From the NCBI RefSeq assembly GCF_001636545.1, contig NZ_JFHK01000015.1, positions 55,867 to 119,866 of the forward strand: DNA of 64,000 nt. Reading direction: 5' to 3'. The notes under the pieces were generated by a model, which saw only the letters and a program-made list of their open reading frames with translations, searched no databases and had not been told where the DNA came from. The position numbers were made by a program, and so were the translations under genes. Within the stretch, counting starts at the first letter, position 1. Each line of letters starts with the position of its first letter. Shown here piece by piece: positions 44,423 through 52,571 of this stretch. Source of the stretch: Kosmotoga arenicorallina S304. GTDB taxonomy: Bacteria; Thermotogota; Thermotogae; Petrotogales; Kosmotogaceae.

Positions 44423-44968
44423 ATGCTCGCTTTTGAGTTTTTGCTGGAATTTGTTTATTCCTCTCTGATAGCAATGGTGGCAACGGCTTTTGCTGTGGCC
44501 ACCGTTTTCAGGTTTTTCAGAATCAGCAAAAAACCGGGTTTCAGCTTTAAGATGATGAATATATCACTTCTCGGGCTATTGACGACAGCGGTTTCCAGTA
44601 ATGCTAACAGCAAAATAACAGATGCTTTTCTCTTTGCCTTTGCCTATCTGTATATACTCCGGGAGATATCAGAACACCTGAGCAAATTCGACGACATATT
44701 CAGGGCTTTTTTCCTTTCCATGGGATATACTCGCCACGAGTATTTCATGAATGTCATCTTTAAGTTCGGAAAGTGGAAGCTCCTTCAATCTGTGCTAAGC
44801 TTTTCACTTGTGACCACATCTATCATATTTGTGCTGGGTGAATTCAGGCGTTTAATACCGGGTCAAATAGATTCGCTGGCCTTAATGCTTTCCGTACTCT
44901 TTGCGGTAATATGTGTCCTCACCTGGTTTGTTGAAAGAGATAGAAACAAACTATCAAATTCCGAGTAA
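44423..44968 (+). CDS. Membrane protein with an ABC-permease-like EAA loop
   Basis: A 181-residue hydrophobic protein with about five membrane helices. RAFFLSMGYTRHEYFMNVIF followed by KFGKWKLLQSVLSF resembles the EAA loop of ABC import permeases (EAAxxLGxxxxxxFxxVxLP), placed before two helices as in such permeases. It is shorter than a permease and the Glu-Ala-Ala and Leu-Pro parts are degenerate. It may be a reduced or repurposed permease. It begins four bases after the SPFH gene; no ATPase is close. Confidence 0.5.
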   Translation: MLAFEFLLEFVYSSLIAMVATAFAVATVFRFFRISKKPGFSFKMMNISLLGLLTTAVSSNANSKITDAFLFAFAYLYILREISEHLSKFDDIFRAFFLSMGYTRHEYFMNVIFKFGKWKLLQSVLSFSLVTTSIIFVLGEFRRLIPGQIDSLALMLSVLFAVICVLTWFVERDRNKLSNSE

Positions 44969-44983
44969 CATTGTCGTGTTAAT

Positions 44984-45000
44984 ATACCCCTAGAGGGTAT
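44984..45000 (+). promoter_or_regulatory. Candidate CsoR/CstR-type operator before the PDO-trxB operon
   Basis: ATACCC (44984-44989), five bases CTAGA, GGGTAT (44995-45000) is a perfect inverted repeat. Operators of the CsoR family (copper, persulfide or formaldehyde sensors) have this TACCC/GGGTA form. It lies 29 bases before the PDO gene. A -35-like TTGTCG (44971-44976) precedes it. Confidence 0.5.
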
Positions 45001-45029
45001 TAAGTTTAAAGGATCAGGAGGAAAAGAAA

Positions 45030-45677
45030 ATGGCTGAAAGACTTCTTAACGATGAAATAAGAAAACAGGTAAAAGAAATACTATCGGAAATGAAAGGCAA
45101 GGTTAAAATTCTGTTCTTCAATTCTGACAGCAATTGCGATTATTGCTCGACGGTTGAAGGGTTAATAGGAGAACTGACTGAAATTACAGATCAAATTGAA
45201 TTCGAAAGACATGAACTGGATTCTGAAAAAGCATCTGAGCTGGGCATCAAAATGGCTCCTGCGCTTGTGCTCCTTACGCCAGATGGAAAGGACAAGGGGG
45301 TCAGGTTCTACGGAATCCCTTCCGGCCATGAGTTCGGGACGCTGTTACAGGATATCCTGAGCTTTTCAAAAAACGCTGTGGCGGAGCTTTCCCCGGAATC
45401 ACTGGAAAAGCTATCAAAAATTGACAAACCAGTTGATATCAAAGTTTTTGTGACACCTACATGCCCCTACTGTCCAAAGGCAGTTCTTACAGCACATAAT
45501 ATTGCCATGGCTAATGAACACGTAACCGCTTCCATGGTAGAAGCGAATGAATTCCCGGAATTATCCATGGAATACGGTGTGAGCTCTGTTCCTCACATAG
45601 TGATTAACGACAAGGTGAGCTTCATCGGAGCATATCCAGAACCACAATATGTTGAAGAAGTCCTAAAAGCTCTCTGA
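45030..45677 (+). CDS. Protein disulfide oxidoreductase with two thioredoxin folds
   Basis: A 215-residue tandem thioredoxin-fold protein. The N-terminal unit has NCDYCSTVEG near residue 34 and the C-terminal unit TPTCPYCPKAVL near residue 150; both CxxC sites are intact, with cis-Pro segments MAPALVL and VSSVPHIV. Such glutaredoxin-like proteins (PDO) of thermophiles form and isomerise disulfides and are reduced by thioredoxin reductase. TrxB follows 16 bases on, so the pair is a redox operon. Confidence 0.92.
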   Translation: MAERLLNDEIRKQVKEILSEMKGKVKILFFNSDSNCDYCSTVEGLIGELTEITDQIEFERHELDSEKASELGIKMAPALVLLTPDGKDKGVRFYGIPSGHEFGTLLQDILSFSKNAVAELSPESLEKLSKIDKPVDIKVFVTPTCPYCPKAVLTAHNIAMANEHVTASMVEANEFPELSMEYGVSSVPHIVINDKVSFIGAYPEPQYVEEVLKAL

Positions 45678-45693
45678 TAAGAGGTGATGAACA

Positions 45694-46659
45694 GTGGCAT
45701 TTTTTGACCTTGGAAGCGCCAAGCAAAAAAGTACGCTGAAGGAATATTACGATGTGATAATTATCGGAGGAGGACCCGGGGGTATCACCGCCGGGATTTA
45801 CGCTGTTCAGGCAGGATTGAAGCCACTGATCATAGAAAGGGCTCTCGAAGGCGGTCAGGTCAACAACACCGAGAAAGTGGAAAATTGGCCGGGTTTTCCT
45901 TCAATAGGAGGCATTGAGCTTGCAGAAAAATTTGCTGAACACGCCAGGGAATTCGATGTTGAATTTCTCAGTGCAGAAGTCGTAAACCTTGAATTAGCTG
46001 ATGACAAAAAAACGGTCATTCTGGATAATGGCAAGAAAGTTTCGTCAAAAGTTGTAGTTATCTCTACCGGGTCAAATCCAAGAAAACTTGGTGTTCCCGG
46101 TGAGAAAGAATTTATCGGAAAAGGCATTTCTTACTGCGCAACCTGCGATGGGCACTTTTTCAAAGATCAGCATATTGCGGTTATTGGTGGCGGTAACAGT
46201 GCCCTGGATGAGACACTTTTCCTGACAAAAATTGCTAGAAAAATTACAATTGTCCAAAATCTCCCGAAACTGACTGCTGACAGACTCCTTCAGCAGAGAG
46301 TGGAAGCAACAGGCAAGGTAGATTACATTTTCAACAGTGTTGTGGAAAAAATCGAAGGCACGGACAAAGTTGAAAAACTGATTTTGAAAAACACTCAAAC
46401 TGGCGAGCTCTCAGAACTGGAAGTATCCGGAGCTTTCATCTTTATTGGTCTTACCCCGAATACGGCATTTTTAAAAAACAAGCTGAAACTCAATGAATAC
46501 GGTTACATAGTTACAGACGAAAACATGGAGACGGAAGTCCCGGGCGTGTATGCTGTTGGCGACGTAAGAGAAAAGGAAGTGCGCCAGATCGTCACTGCCG
46601 CTGCCGATGGAGCAATTGCGATCTCACACGCAGCCAGGAAATATTTCGACGAAAATTAA
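45694..46659 (+). CDS. trxB: Thioredoxin reductase
   Basis: A 321-residue flavoprotein. The FAD site is IIIGGGPGGITAGIYAVQAGL, the redox-active motif is CATCDG, the NADPH site is VIGGGNSALDETLFL, and the C-terminal FAD segment is GVYAVGDVREKEVRQIVTAAADGA. The start is GTG at 45694 behind GAGGTG. It would reduce the upstream PDO. The stop overlaps the stop of the opposite-strand LD-carboxypeptidase gene by four bases. Confidence 0.95.
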   Translation: MAFFDLGSAKQKSTLKEYYDVIIIGGGPGGITAGIYAVQAGLKPLIIERALEGGQVNNTEKVENWPGFPSIGGIELAEKFAEHAREFDVEFLSAEVVNLELADDKKTVILDNGKKVSSKVVVISTGSNPRKLGVPGEKEFIGKGISYCATCDGHFFKDQHIAVIGGGNSALDETLFLTKIARKITIVQNLPKLTADRLLQQRVEATGKVDYIFNSVVEKIEGTDKVEKLILKNTQTGELSELEVSGAFIFIGLTPNTAFLKNKLKLNEYGYIVTDENMETEVPGVYAVGDVREKEVRQIVTAAADGAIAISHAARKYFDEN

Positions 46660-47642
46660 AAGAGATTATCATTCAGAAGGGGATCGTTGAGAATTTCAAT
46701 GATCCCCTTTTTCATATCTATTTTTACCCAGGCTCCCACGGGAAGCGTCAATTTAGGAAGGTCTCCATGAAATACCGGTAACCCTATCCATACGGGAAAA
46801 GGTGCCTTTGCGAAAAGGTCTTTTAGAATTTCAACAATCTCTTCAAAATCCGCATTTTCAATACGCGTGAAGCCGGCGAATATTATTCCCCTGAGTTCGT
46901 TGTACTCCTTCAGATTGGCAATTCCCCAGACCATTCTTTCAATCGACTCTCTGGATTCTCCAACATCTTCCAGCACCAAAATGGCGTCCTTTAAGCTCCC
47001 GAAGTATTCAGTCCCCTGAAGTGTCTTGAACAGTGAAAGGTTTCCAACGATCAGCCTCCCTGTCATAACACCGGGGACTATTGCCTCTCTGTTTCCGTCA
47101 AAGTGAATTGTTTTTTCGCCTTTTAAGACCTTGAGCATATTTTCAAGAGACTGCTCATCGTTGTCGAACTCCACGGTGACCATGGGTCCATGATAGGTGA
47201 TCATTCCGGTCTTGAAATAAATTGCGAGCAGCAACGCGGTTATGTCGCTGTAGCCGACAATTGGCTTTGGATTTTGCTTTATTCTATCCCAGTTTAGATA
47301 TTCGAGGAGTCGAAAAGAACCATGACCTCCTCTGGAAGCGATTATAAAATCTACGTCTGGATTCACAAAGGCTTCTTCCAGTTCTCTCGCTTTCTCCTGG
47401 TCTGAGAGAAATACGGAACAGCTTCGACCCTCTATTACTTCAAGACCCTTTGATTCCATCGTCGAGATTCCTTGCTTTAACAAATATTGGTCCGGAAACC
47501 TAGCTGGTGAGGTGACAAAGGCGACTTCCATCTTTGAAGAAGGGCTGGACTCTGTCTTTACTTTATATTCCTTTATTGCTGAAAGCCTCGAAAAAGACAG
47601 CAAGGCAAGTATGACAAATATCAGTGGAATGACTCTCTTCAT
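46656..47642 (-). CDS. Exported LD-carboxypeptidase / MccF-like S66 peptidase
   Basis: A 328-residue protein with a signal peptide (MKRVIPLIFVILALLSF). S66 features: ASRGGHGSFRLLEYLNWD, the nucleophile Ser in VGYSDITALLLA, the Glu in LVLEDVGES and the His in LPVFHGDL. S66 enzymes trim D-Ala from tetrapeptides in wall recycling; export with a signal peptide is less common because many are cytoplasmic. The ATG follows AGGAGG. The 3' end contains the terminator of trxB. Confidence 0.85.
   Translation of the reverse strand: MKRVIPLIFVILALLSFSRLSAIKEYKVKTESSPSSKMEVAFVTSPARFPDQYLLKQGISTMESKGLEVIEGRSCSVFLSDQEKARELEEAFVNPDVDFIIASRGGHGSFRLLEYLNWDRIKQNPKPIVGYSDITALLLAIYFKTGMITYHGPMVTVEFDNDEQSLENMLKVLKGEKTIHFDGNREAIVPGVMTGRLIVGNLSLFKTLQGTEYFGSLKDAILVLEDVGESRESIERMVWGIANLKEYNELRGIIFAGFTRIENADFEEIVEILKDLFAKAPFPVWIGLPVFHGDLPKLTLPVGAWVKIDMKKGIIEILNDPLLNDNLF
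46677..46712 (+). terminator. trxB terminator lying inside the opposite gene
   Basis: Stem AAGGGGATCGTTGA (46677-46690) and TCAATGATCCCCTT (46696-46709), one G-U pair, loop GAATT, then T-run to 46712. It lies fully within the C-terminal coding part of the minus-strand S66 peptidase gene. Confidence 0.85.
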
Positions 47643-47652
47643 GGAAATCCTC

Positions 47653-48270
47653 CTATAAAGCTAGAATATTTCTAATATCTTCTACAAGTTCATGTATCTG
47701 ATGTGGATTTGAAACAATGTCCACCTTTGTAGCATTGATCTTGTAAATTGGTGAAAAATTATATTCTTTAATCCAATTCTTATAAAGATTATCGAGCTGC
47801 TGCCAGTAGGCTATGGGAACTTCCAGTTCCATCTGGCGTCCCCGTCTCCTGATACGGCTCAGGATTGTATCAACATCGGCATCCACAAAAACAAGGAGAT
47901 CAGGATGTCTGATATATTTCATCATTGAGTCGAACATCTGAAGATATGTCTCGAACTCCTTTTTCCTCATTTTTCCGGTTTCGTAGAGATTGCGCGCGAA
48001 TATGGCGGCATCTTCGTAAATTGAGCGGTCAAAAACCGCGTTCTTCTTCTCCATTTCCGCTTCTTTGATTGCAGAAAAGCGGTGAACTAAAAAATACGTT
48101 TGAAGATGATATGCCCACTTGCGCTGGTCGTGGTAGAAATCTTCGAGAAAAGGATTATCAGCGACGGATTCATAGAATACTTCAAATCCCAGTTGTTTTC
48201 CTATTGCCTGTGCCAGCGTAGATTTGCCTGCTCCAACGTTTCCTGCGAATACGATTATTTTGCTATCCAT
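47653..48270 (-). CDS. Deoxynucleoside kinase (dGK/dAK type)
   Basis: A 205-residue kinase: P-loop FAGNVGAGKSTLAQAIG, DRSIYEDAAIFARNLYETG (DRS motif), and the lid RIRRRGRQMELEVP. It phosphorylates deoxyribonucleosides in the salvage pathway; the exact base specificity cannot be read. The ATG at 48270 follows GGGGGA; the longer frame to 48363 has no ribosome binding site. It lies ten bases upstream of the S66 peptidase gene. Confidence 0.88.
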   Translation of the reverse strand: MDSKIIVFAGNVGAGKSTLAQAIGKQLGFEVFYESVADNPFLEDFYHDQRKWAYHLQTYFLVHRFSAIKEAEMEKKNAVFDRSIYEDAAIFARNLYETGKMRKKEFETYLQMFDSMMKYIRHPDLLVFVDADVDTILSRIRRRGRQMELEVPIAYWQQLDNLYKNWIKEYNFSPIYKINATKVDIVSNPHQIHELVEDIRNILAL

Positions 48271-48375
48271 TTTTTCCCCCTTAACATCAACATCATCAGA
48301 AAAATATTTTAGCACGTAATGGTGCACACAAAATAAAGAAATGATAATATTTTTATAGAACACTTAGTTCATGGC

Positions 48376-48405
48376 TTGAATTTAATATGCGTTTTGTAGT
48401 ATATT
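48376..48405 (+). promoter_or_regulatory. Predicted promoter for the sugar ABC operon
   Basis: TTGAAT (48376-48381), an 18-base spacer and TATATT (48400-48405), about 56 bases before the binding-protein start. Confidence 0.45.
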
Positions 48406-48461
48406 TATTACGGTGCATCATTATTATTATTTCTTTTATACTATTTCAAGGAGGTGTTAGC

Positions 48462-49709
48462 ATGAAAAAGCTGCTCGTTCTTACGGTGATTTTGCTAACA
48501 GTACTGTCTTTTGCTAAAATCACGGTAATCGTTCCATGGTCTGGCGCGGAACTGGACAAATTCCTGCCTGTCATTTCAGCTTTTGAGGCAAAAACAGGGA
48601 TAGAGGTGGAGTACAAAACCTATCGCGCAGAAGACCTTGCAAACATTTTGCCAGCACAATTTGCAGCAAGGAAAGCGCCCGGAGATGTCATATTTATGTG
48701 GACATCCTTCCTCGCAAAGAACACAGCAAACGCCGTAGAGCTTTCAGATGTTGTAATGCCCTCCAATTATCTGCCAGGTGCCCTCGACAACGTTACCTTT
48801 GATGGCAAAATCTATGGCTTTGCCTACACTGCAAAAGTGAAGCCCGGATTCTGGTACCGAAAGTCTTTCTTTGAAAAGCACGGGCTTACGCCACCAAAAA
48901 CCTGGGATGAATTTGTACTCTTGCTGAGATATCTGAAACAGGTTCCCGGATTGAAAGCGCCTATCGCAAGCGGTGACGGTGTTGGTTGGCCTCTCTCAGA
49001 CGTTACCGAACATTTTCTTATAACTTTCGGTGGCCCTGAGCTTCAGAAAGACCTTATAGAAGGAAACATCAGCTGGCAGAGCTACACTGTAAGAAAGGCA
49101 ATGGAAAAGCTTGCCTTCTTGCTGGAGCAGGGATTTTTCAGCGAACCTGTTGAATGGACCACCATCCTCAAACAGTGGTGGAATGGCGAATACGGTCTCT
49201 ACTTCATGGGAAGCTGGATAACCGGTATGGTAGATGACCCCGATGATCTGGGTGTATTCAGCCTACCGGGAAATCAAGGTATGGTTTTCGGTATTGACTA
49301 CGCCTTTGTTCCCAAATTCTCAAAGAACATTGACGAAGCAAAGCAATTTGTGGCATTCCTGGCAAGTGCCGAAGGTCAAAGTGTACAGGTTGCCCAGGGC
49401 GGTCATATAGCCACTGTTCTTGGGGTTTCCGAAGCATCTTACCCCACTGTTGACAGAGAAGTTGCGAAACTTCTTGTTGGTGTCCAGTCTCTTAATGACC
49501 TGGACGACTCCATTGGCGGACTCTGGCAACCCGCTTTCTGGGATCAGCTGAAACTTCTCTGGGTAAGGCCAGAGAGACTTGACGACGTACTCATGGCACT
49601 TGATGAAAAAATGCCTAAATGGTTTTTCATAACCGCAATAGAAGGCCCCTTTATGGGGGCCTTCTATATGTTTAAGGACATTAAAGGGGGAGATAGCCAT
49701 GATTCTTAG
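48462..49709 (+). CDS. Sugar ABC transporter substrate-binding protein (family 1)
   Basis: A 415-residue exported protein with a signal peptide (MKKLLVLTVILLTVLSFAK). FDGKIYGFAYTAKVKPGFWYRKSFFEKHGLTPPKTWDEF is typical of family 1 sugar-binding proteins. The ATG at 48462 follows AAGGAGGTG. The last 30 or so residues (after DEKMPKW) are encoded across a strong hairpin and look like added tail. The start of the first permease overlaps its stop by 11 bases. The sugar cannot be told; TreT next door suggests an alpha-glucoside such as trehalose or maltose (inference). Confidence 0.92.
   Translation: MKKLLVLTVILLTVLSFAKITVIVPWSGAELDKFLPVISAFEAKTGIEVEYKTYRAEDLANILPAQFAARKAPGDVIFMWTSFLAKNTANAVELSDVVMPSNYLPGALDNVTFDGKIYGFAYTAKVKPGFWYRKSFFEKHGLTPPKTWDEFVLLLRYLKQVPGLKAPIASGDGVGWPLSDVTEHFLITFGGPELQKDLIEGNISWQSYTVRKAMEKLAFLLEQGFFSEPVEWTTILKQWWNGEYGLYFMGSWITGMVDDPDDLGVFSLPGNQGMVFGIDYAFVPKFSKNIDEAKQFVAFLASAEGQSVQVAQGGHIATVLGVSEASYPTVDREVAKLLVGVQSLNDLDDSIGGLWQPAFWDQLKLLWVRPERLDDVLMALDEKMPKWFFITAIEGPFMGAFYMFKDIKGGDSHDS
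49638..49667 (+). other. Strong hairpin inside the 3' end of the binding-protein gene
   Basis: ATAGAAGGCCCC (49638-49649) and GGGGCCTTCTAT (49656-49667), a perfect 12-base-pair stem with loop TTTATG. No T-run follows, so it is more likely an mRNA-stabilising or attenuating element that raises binding-protein levels over the permeases. Confidence 0.75.
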
Positions 49710-50583
49710 AAAAGCACGCCTTAAACACCTTATGATGTTTATAGTACCCGCTGCTGTTCTAATTGCAGCTTTTGTTTTATATCCCACCATCAGAACCATT
49801 ACCTTGAGTTTTGTTGGGGAAGATGGCGAGCTGACCCTTTCCAACTACAAAGAGGTGCTTACAAGCAACGATGTCGTAGACCCCAGAGGATTTGAGAGAG
49901 GCTTTCCCTTTGGGGCTCTTATACACAATTTAATGTGGATAGCGATTCATTTGCCCCTTACAACCTTTTTAGGGCTTTTTCTTGCGGTTATCCTGAGAAA
50001 TATAAAAGGTGGAGCCATAATAAAATCCATCATCTTTTTGGGTATGGTAATGCCTATGATAGTCGGTGGCATAATGGTGCGGTTCATGTTTGAAGAGAAT
50101 GTCGGGGTAGTCAACATGATTCTCAGCATTTTCGGAATACCCACCAAGACATGGATTGCTTATCCTGAAACTGCCCTGCCAGCGTTGATATTTGGTTCAG
50201 TCTGGCTATGGGCAGGGTTCAGCCTGATTTTGTATTCAGCGGGTCTTGAGACAATACCAAAATCATACTATGAAGCTGCCCAAATAGACGGCGCGTCGCC
50301 TGTGAGGATGTTTTTCAAAATAACTATTCCTCTTCTAAAGCCAATTACCGTTGTGGTTGTAACAATGACGCTCCTGTGGGAATTGAAAGTGTTCGATATC
50401 GTGTATGTTGCGACAATGGGTGGTCCCGGAGGCGCATCTAACGTTCTCGCGTTGCAGATGTACATGTATGGATTTAGAGAATGGGATTTCGGTAAGGCAG
50501 CAGTAGTTGCTGTTTTGATAACGCTATCTACACTTGTAGCCGCTGTGCCTATGATTAAATCTGCGGGAGATGAGGCTGAATGA
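49699..50583 (+). CDS. Sugar ABC transporter permease (MalF-like)
   Basis: A 294-residue permease with six membrane segments and the EAA loop YYEAAQIDGASPVRMFFKITIPLL. The ATG at 49699 follows AAGGGGGAG inside the end of the binding-protein gene, and its stop overlaps the second permease by four bases. It forms the channel with that protein; the ATPase is not in this operon. Confidence 0.94.
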   Translation: MILRKARLKHLMMFIVPAAVLIAAFVLYPTIRTITLSFVGEDGELTLSNYKEVLTSNDVVDPRGFERGFPFGALIHNLMWIAIHLPLTTFLGLFLAVILRNIKGGAIIKSIIFLGMVMPMIVGGIMVRFMFEENVGVVNMILSIFGIPTKTWIAYPETALPALIFGSVWLWAGFSLILYSAGLETIPKSYYEAAQIDGASPVRMFFKITIPLLKPITVVVVTMTLLWELKVFDIVYVATMGGPGGASNVLALQMYMYGFREWDFGKAAVVAVLITLSTLVAAVPMIKSAGDEAE

Positions 50584-51416
50584 CAAAGAGAAGAATGTGG
50601 GCGAAAATATTTTTGAATATATTTGCGTGGTTCATAGGCCTTATATGGATTTTGCCTGTAATAGGGATATTAATGACAGCGATGAGACCCTTTGATGAAG
50701 TAATAAACGGGTGGTGGCATTTTGAGGAATTCCATCCAACGTTCAGCAATTTCATTAACGCTTTGAACCATCCTACCGCTCCTCTGCTTGTAGGGCTGAA
50801 AAACTCTTTGATTATAGCTCTGCCGGCAACAATACTGCCGCTCTTTATAGCTACCCTGGCGGGATACGGTATTTCCAGGTACCATTTTCCTCTTAGAAAG
50901 GGGCTTATAATTGCCGTTGTGTTAACCCTCGCTTTGCCACAGCAAATGATTGCCGTGCCTATCTTTCAGATGATGAGCAATCTCGGGTTGGTTGATACTT
51001 ATCTGGGATTGATATTGCTTCACACAGCCTGGGGAATTCCATGGATCACCTTTTTCATGCGGAACTATTTCAAAACAATGCCGATATCCATCGAGGAAGC
51101 CGCGCGAATAGATGGCGCGAGCGATTTTCAAATATTCTATCGCGTTGTATTACCAAATATCTTTCCCGCAATTGCATCAGCGTCGGCATTGCAATTCACC
51201 TGGGTGTGGAGTGATTTCTTCCTGGCTCTCATTCTCATATATTCGCCTGACAAATTGCTGATGACCCAGCGGGTGCCTTTAATGAGAGGCGTTTACCACG
51301 TCGATTGGGGGCTTCTGTCCGCCGCTTCGATAATGGTTATGATAGTACCCATCTTGATTTACCTGCTGCTTCAGAGGTATTATGTAAAGGGAATGGTTGG
51401 CTGGACGATAAAATAG
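50580..51416 (+). CDS. Sugar ABC transporter permease (MalG-like)
   Basis: A 278-residue permease of normal MalG length, with six membrane segments and EAA loop SIEEAARIDGASDFQIFYRVVLPNI. It lacks the giant insert of the MalG at 13828. It overlaps the first permease by four bases. Confidence 0.94.
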   Translation: MTKRRMWAKIFLNIFAWFIGLIWILPVIGILMTAMRPFDEVINGWWHFEEFHPTFSNFINALNHPTAPLLVGLKNSLIIALPATILPLFIATLAGYGISRYHFPLRKGLIIAVVLTLALPQQMIAVPIFQMMSNLGLVDTYLGLILLHTAWGIPWITFFMRNYFKTMPISIEEAARIDGASDFQIFYRVVLPNIFPAIASASALQFTWVWSDFFLALILIYSPDKLLMTQRVPLMRGVYHVDWGLLSAASIMVMIVPILIYLLLQRYYVKGMVGWTIK

Positions 51417-51432
51417 AAAAGTTGGTGATAAT

Positions 51433-52566
51433 GTGAGAGTGGATGAAATAAGGTGGGATAACCTCACAAGGTTGCTTGAACAGGTGTTTATCGAAAAAGA
51501 AGTCTCTCGAAAAACCCTATCAAAAAAAGTTGGGGTGAGGAATTCCACCCTCAGTTACTTGCTCAGGAGTTTGATTAGATTCGGCATGGTAAATATAAAA
51601 AATGTTTCTTATGGTCGCGGAAGGCCCAACCAGATGATATCTTTGAACCCGCAATACGGCAATGTGATGGGTATAAAGATCGGCCGCGAATCTCTAAATG
51701 CTACCGTTTTTGATTTTTCGCTTTCCGAAGTGGAATCAATAGTGATTCCCTTTGACAATACAGATAACCTTGAAAAAAACATTGTGCGGGAAATGCAAAA
51801 TCTGATTCTTAACTACAGACCTCTGACAATGGGATTTGCAGTTTCCGGCACGGTGGACCTGAAAGAGAAAGAAATATTCAGCTCCCCCATACTCAATTTG
51901 AAGGAATTTGATTTAAAAGAAGTGTTGAAAGCCAGAGGGCTGGATTTCTTGATATTTAACGACGTCGACGCGCTTCATGTGGGTCAGATGGTAGAGTCCG
52001 GTATTTTTGACCGAACCTCTTTAACCGTTACCTTCGGTGTTGGGATAGGAGCTTCTTTTTTCGATGGGGAGGATATCCTTACCAGCGGCGATGGAAAAAG
52101 CACCTTTGAACTGGGGCATATGACAGCTGACCCCGACGGTGCTCCATGTTATTGTGGCAGAAAAGGCTGTATAGAAACCGTGGCTTCGGAATACTCTCTG
52201 ATAGGAAATAAGCCTTCAATCAAAGAATTTGTTGAGAAGTTCGGGGATTACAGAGAAGAGATAAAAGAGATAAGAAGTGCTGCAAAAGCGGGGAAAGGGA
52301 GGGGGCTTTATAAACCTGTGCTAAGGAAACTTGGCTGTGCAATTTCCGACATCTCTCTCCTTTTAAGGCCCTCTCTAATATGGATAGGCGGAGAAGGCCT
52401 TGTGTCTAAGTGGATCTTCGACGAGATAAAGTCAGAAATACTCGCCCAGATTCCAGAAGGATGGGGATATTTGCCCGAAATAAGATTGGTAAAATCAGTG
52501 CAAGGTTGGCAACGCGGAGCTGCTTTCCTTGCACTGAGGCACTATATAAGGGAAAAATTGAAGTAA
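51433..52566 (+). CDS. ROK-family transcriptional regulator
   Basis: A 377-residue protein with an N-terminal winged helix (VSRKTLSKKVGVRNSTLSYLLRSLIRFGM...GRGRPNQMISL) and a C-terminal ROK sugar-kinase-like domain. The zinc-type motif CYCGRKGCIET and FGVGIGASFF are present; FELGHM stands for the usual ExGH segment. ROK regulators respond to sugars. The start is GTG at 51433, 16 bases after the permease gene, so it probably regulates this operon. Confidence 0.9.
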   Translation: MRVDEIRWDNLTRLLEQVFIEKEVSRKTLSKKVGVRNSTLSYLLRSLIRFGMVNIKNVSYGRGRPNQMISLNPQYGNVMGIKIGRESLNATVFDFSLSEVESIVIPFDNTDNLEKNIVREMQNLILNYRPLTMGFAVSGTVDLKEKEIFSSPILNLKEFDLKEVLKARGLDFLIFNDVDALHVGQMVESGIFDRTSLTVTFGVGIGASFFDGEDILTSGDGKSTFELGHMTADPDGAPCYCGRKGCIETVASEYSLIGNKPSIKEFVEKFGDYREEIKEIRSAAKAGKGRGLYKPVLRKLGCAISDISLLLRPSLIWIGGEGLVSKWIFDEIKSEILAQIPEGWGYLPEIRLVKSVQGWQRGAAFLALRHYIREKLK

Positions 52567-52571
52567 TCAGC

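Noticed and set aside
48271..48363. Deoxynucleoside kinase starting at 48363
   Set aside because: The extra 31 residues have no ribosome binding site, while the ATG at 48270 follows GGGGGA directly before the P-loop segment.
48387..48461. Binding protein starting at 48387
   Set aside because: The ATG at 48462 follows AAGGAGGTG and begins a normal signal peptide; the upstream part overlaps the predicted promoter.
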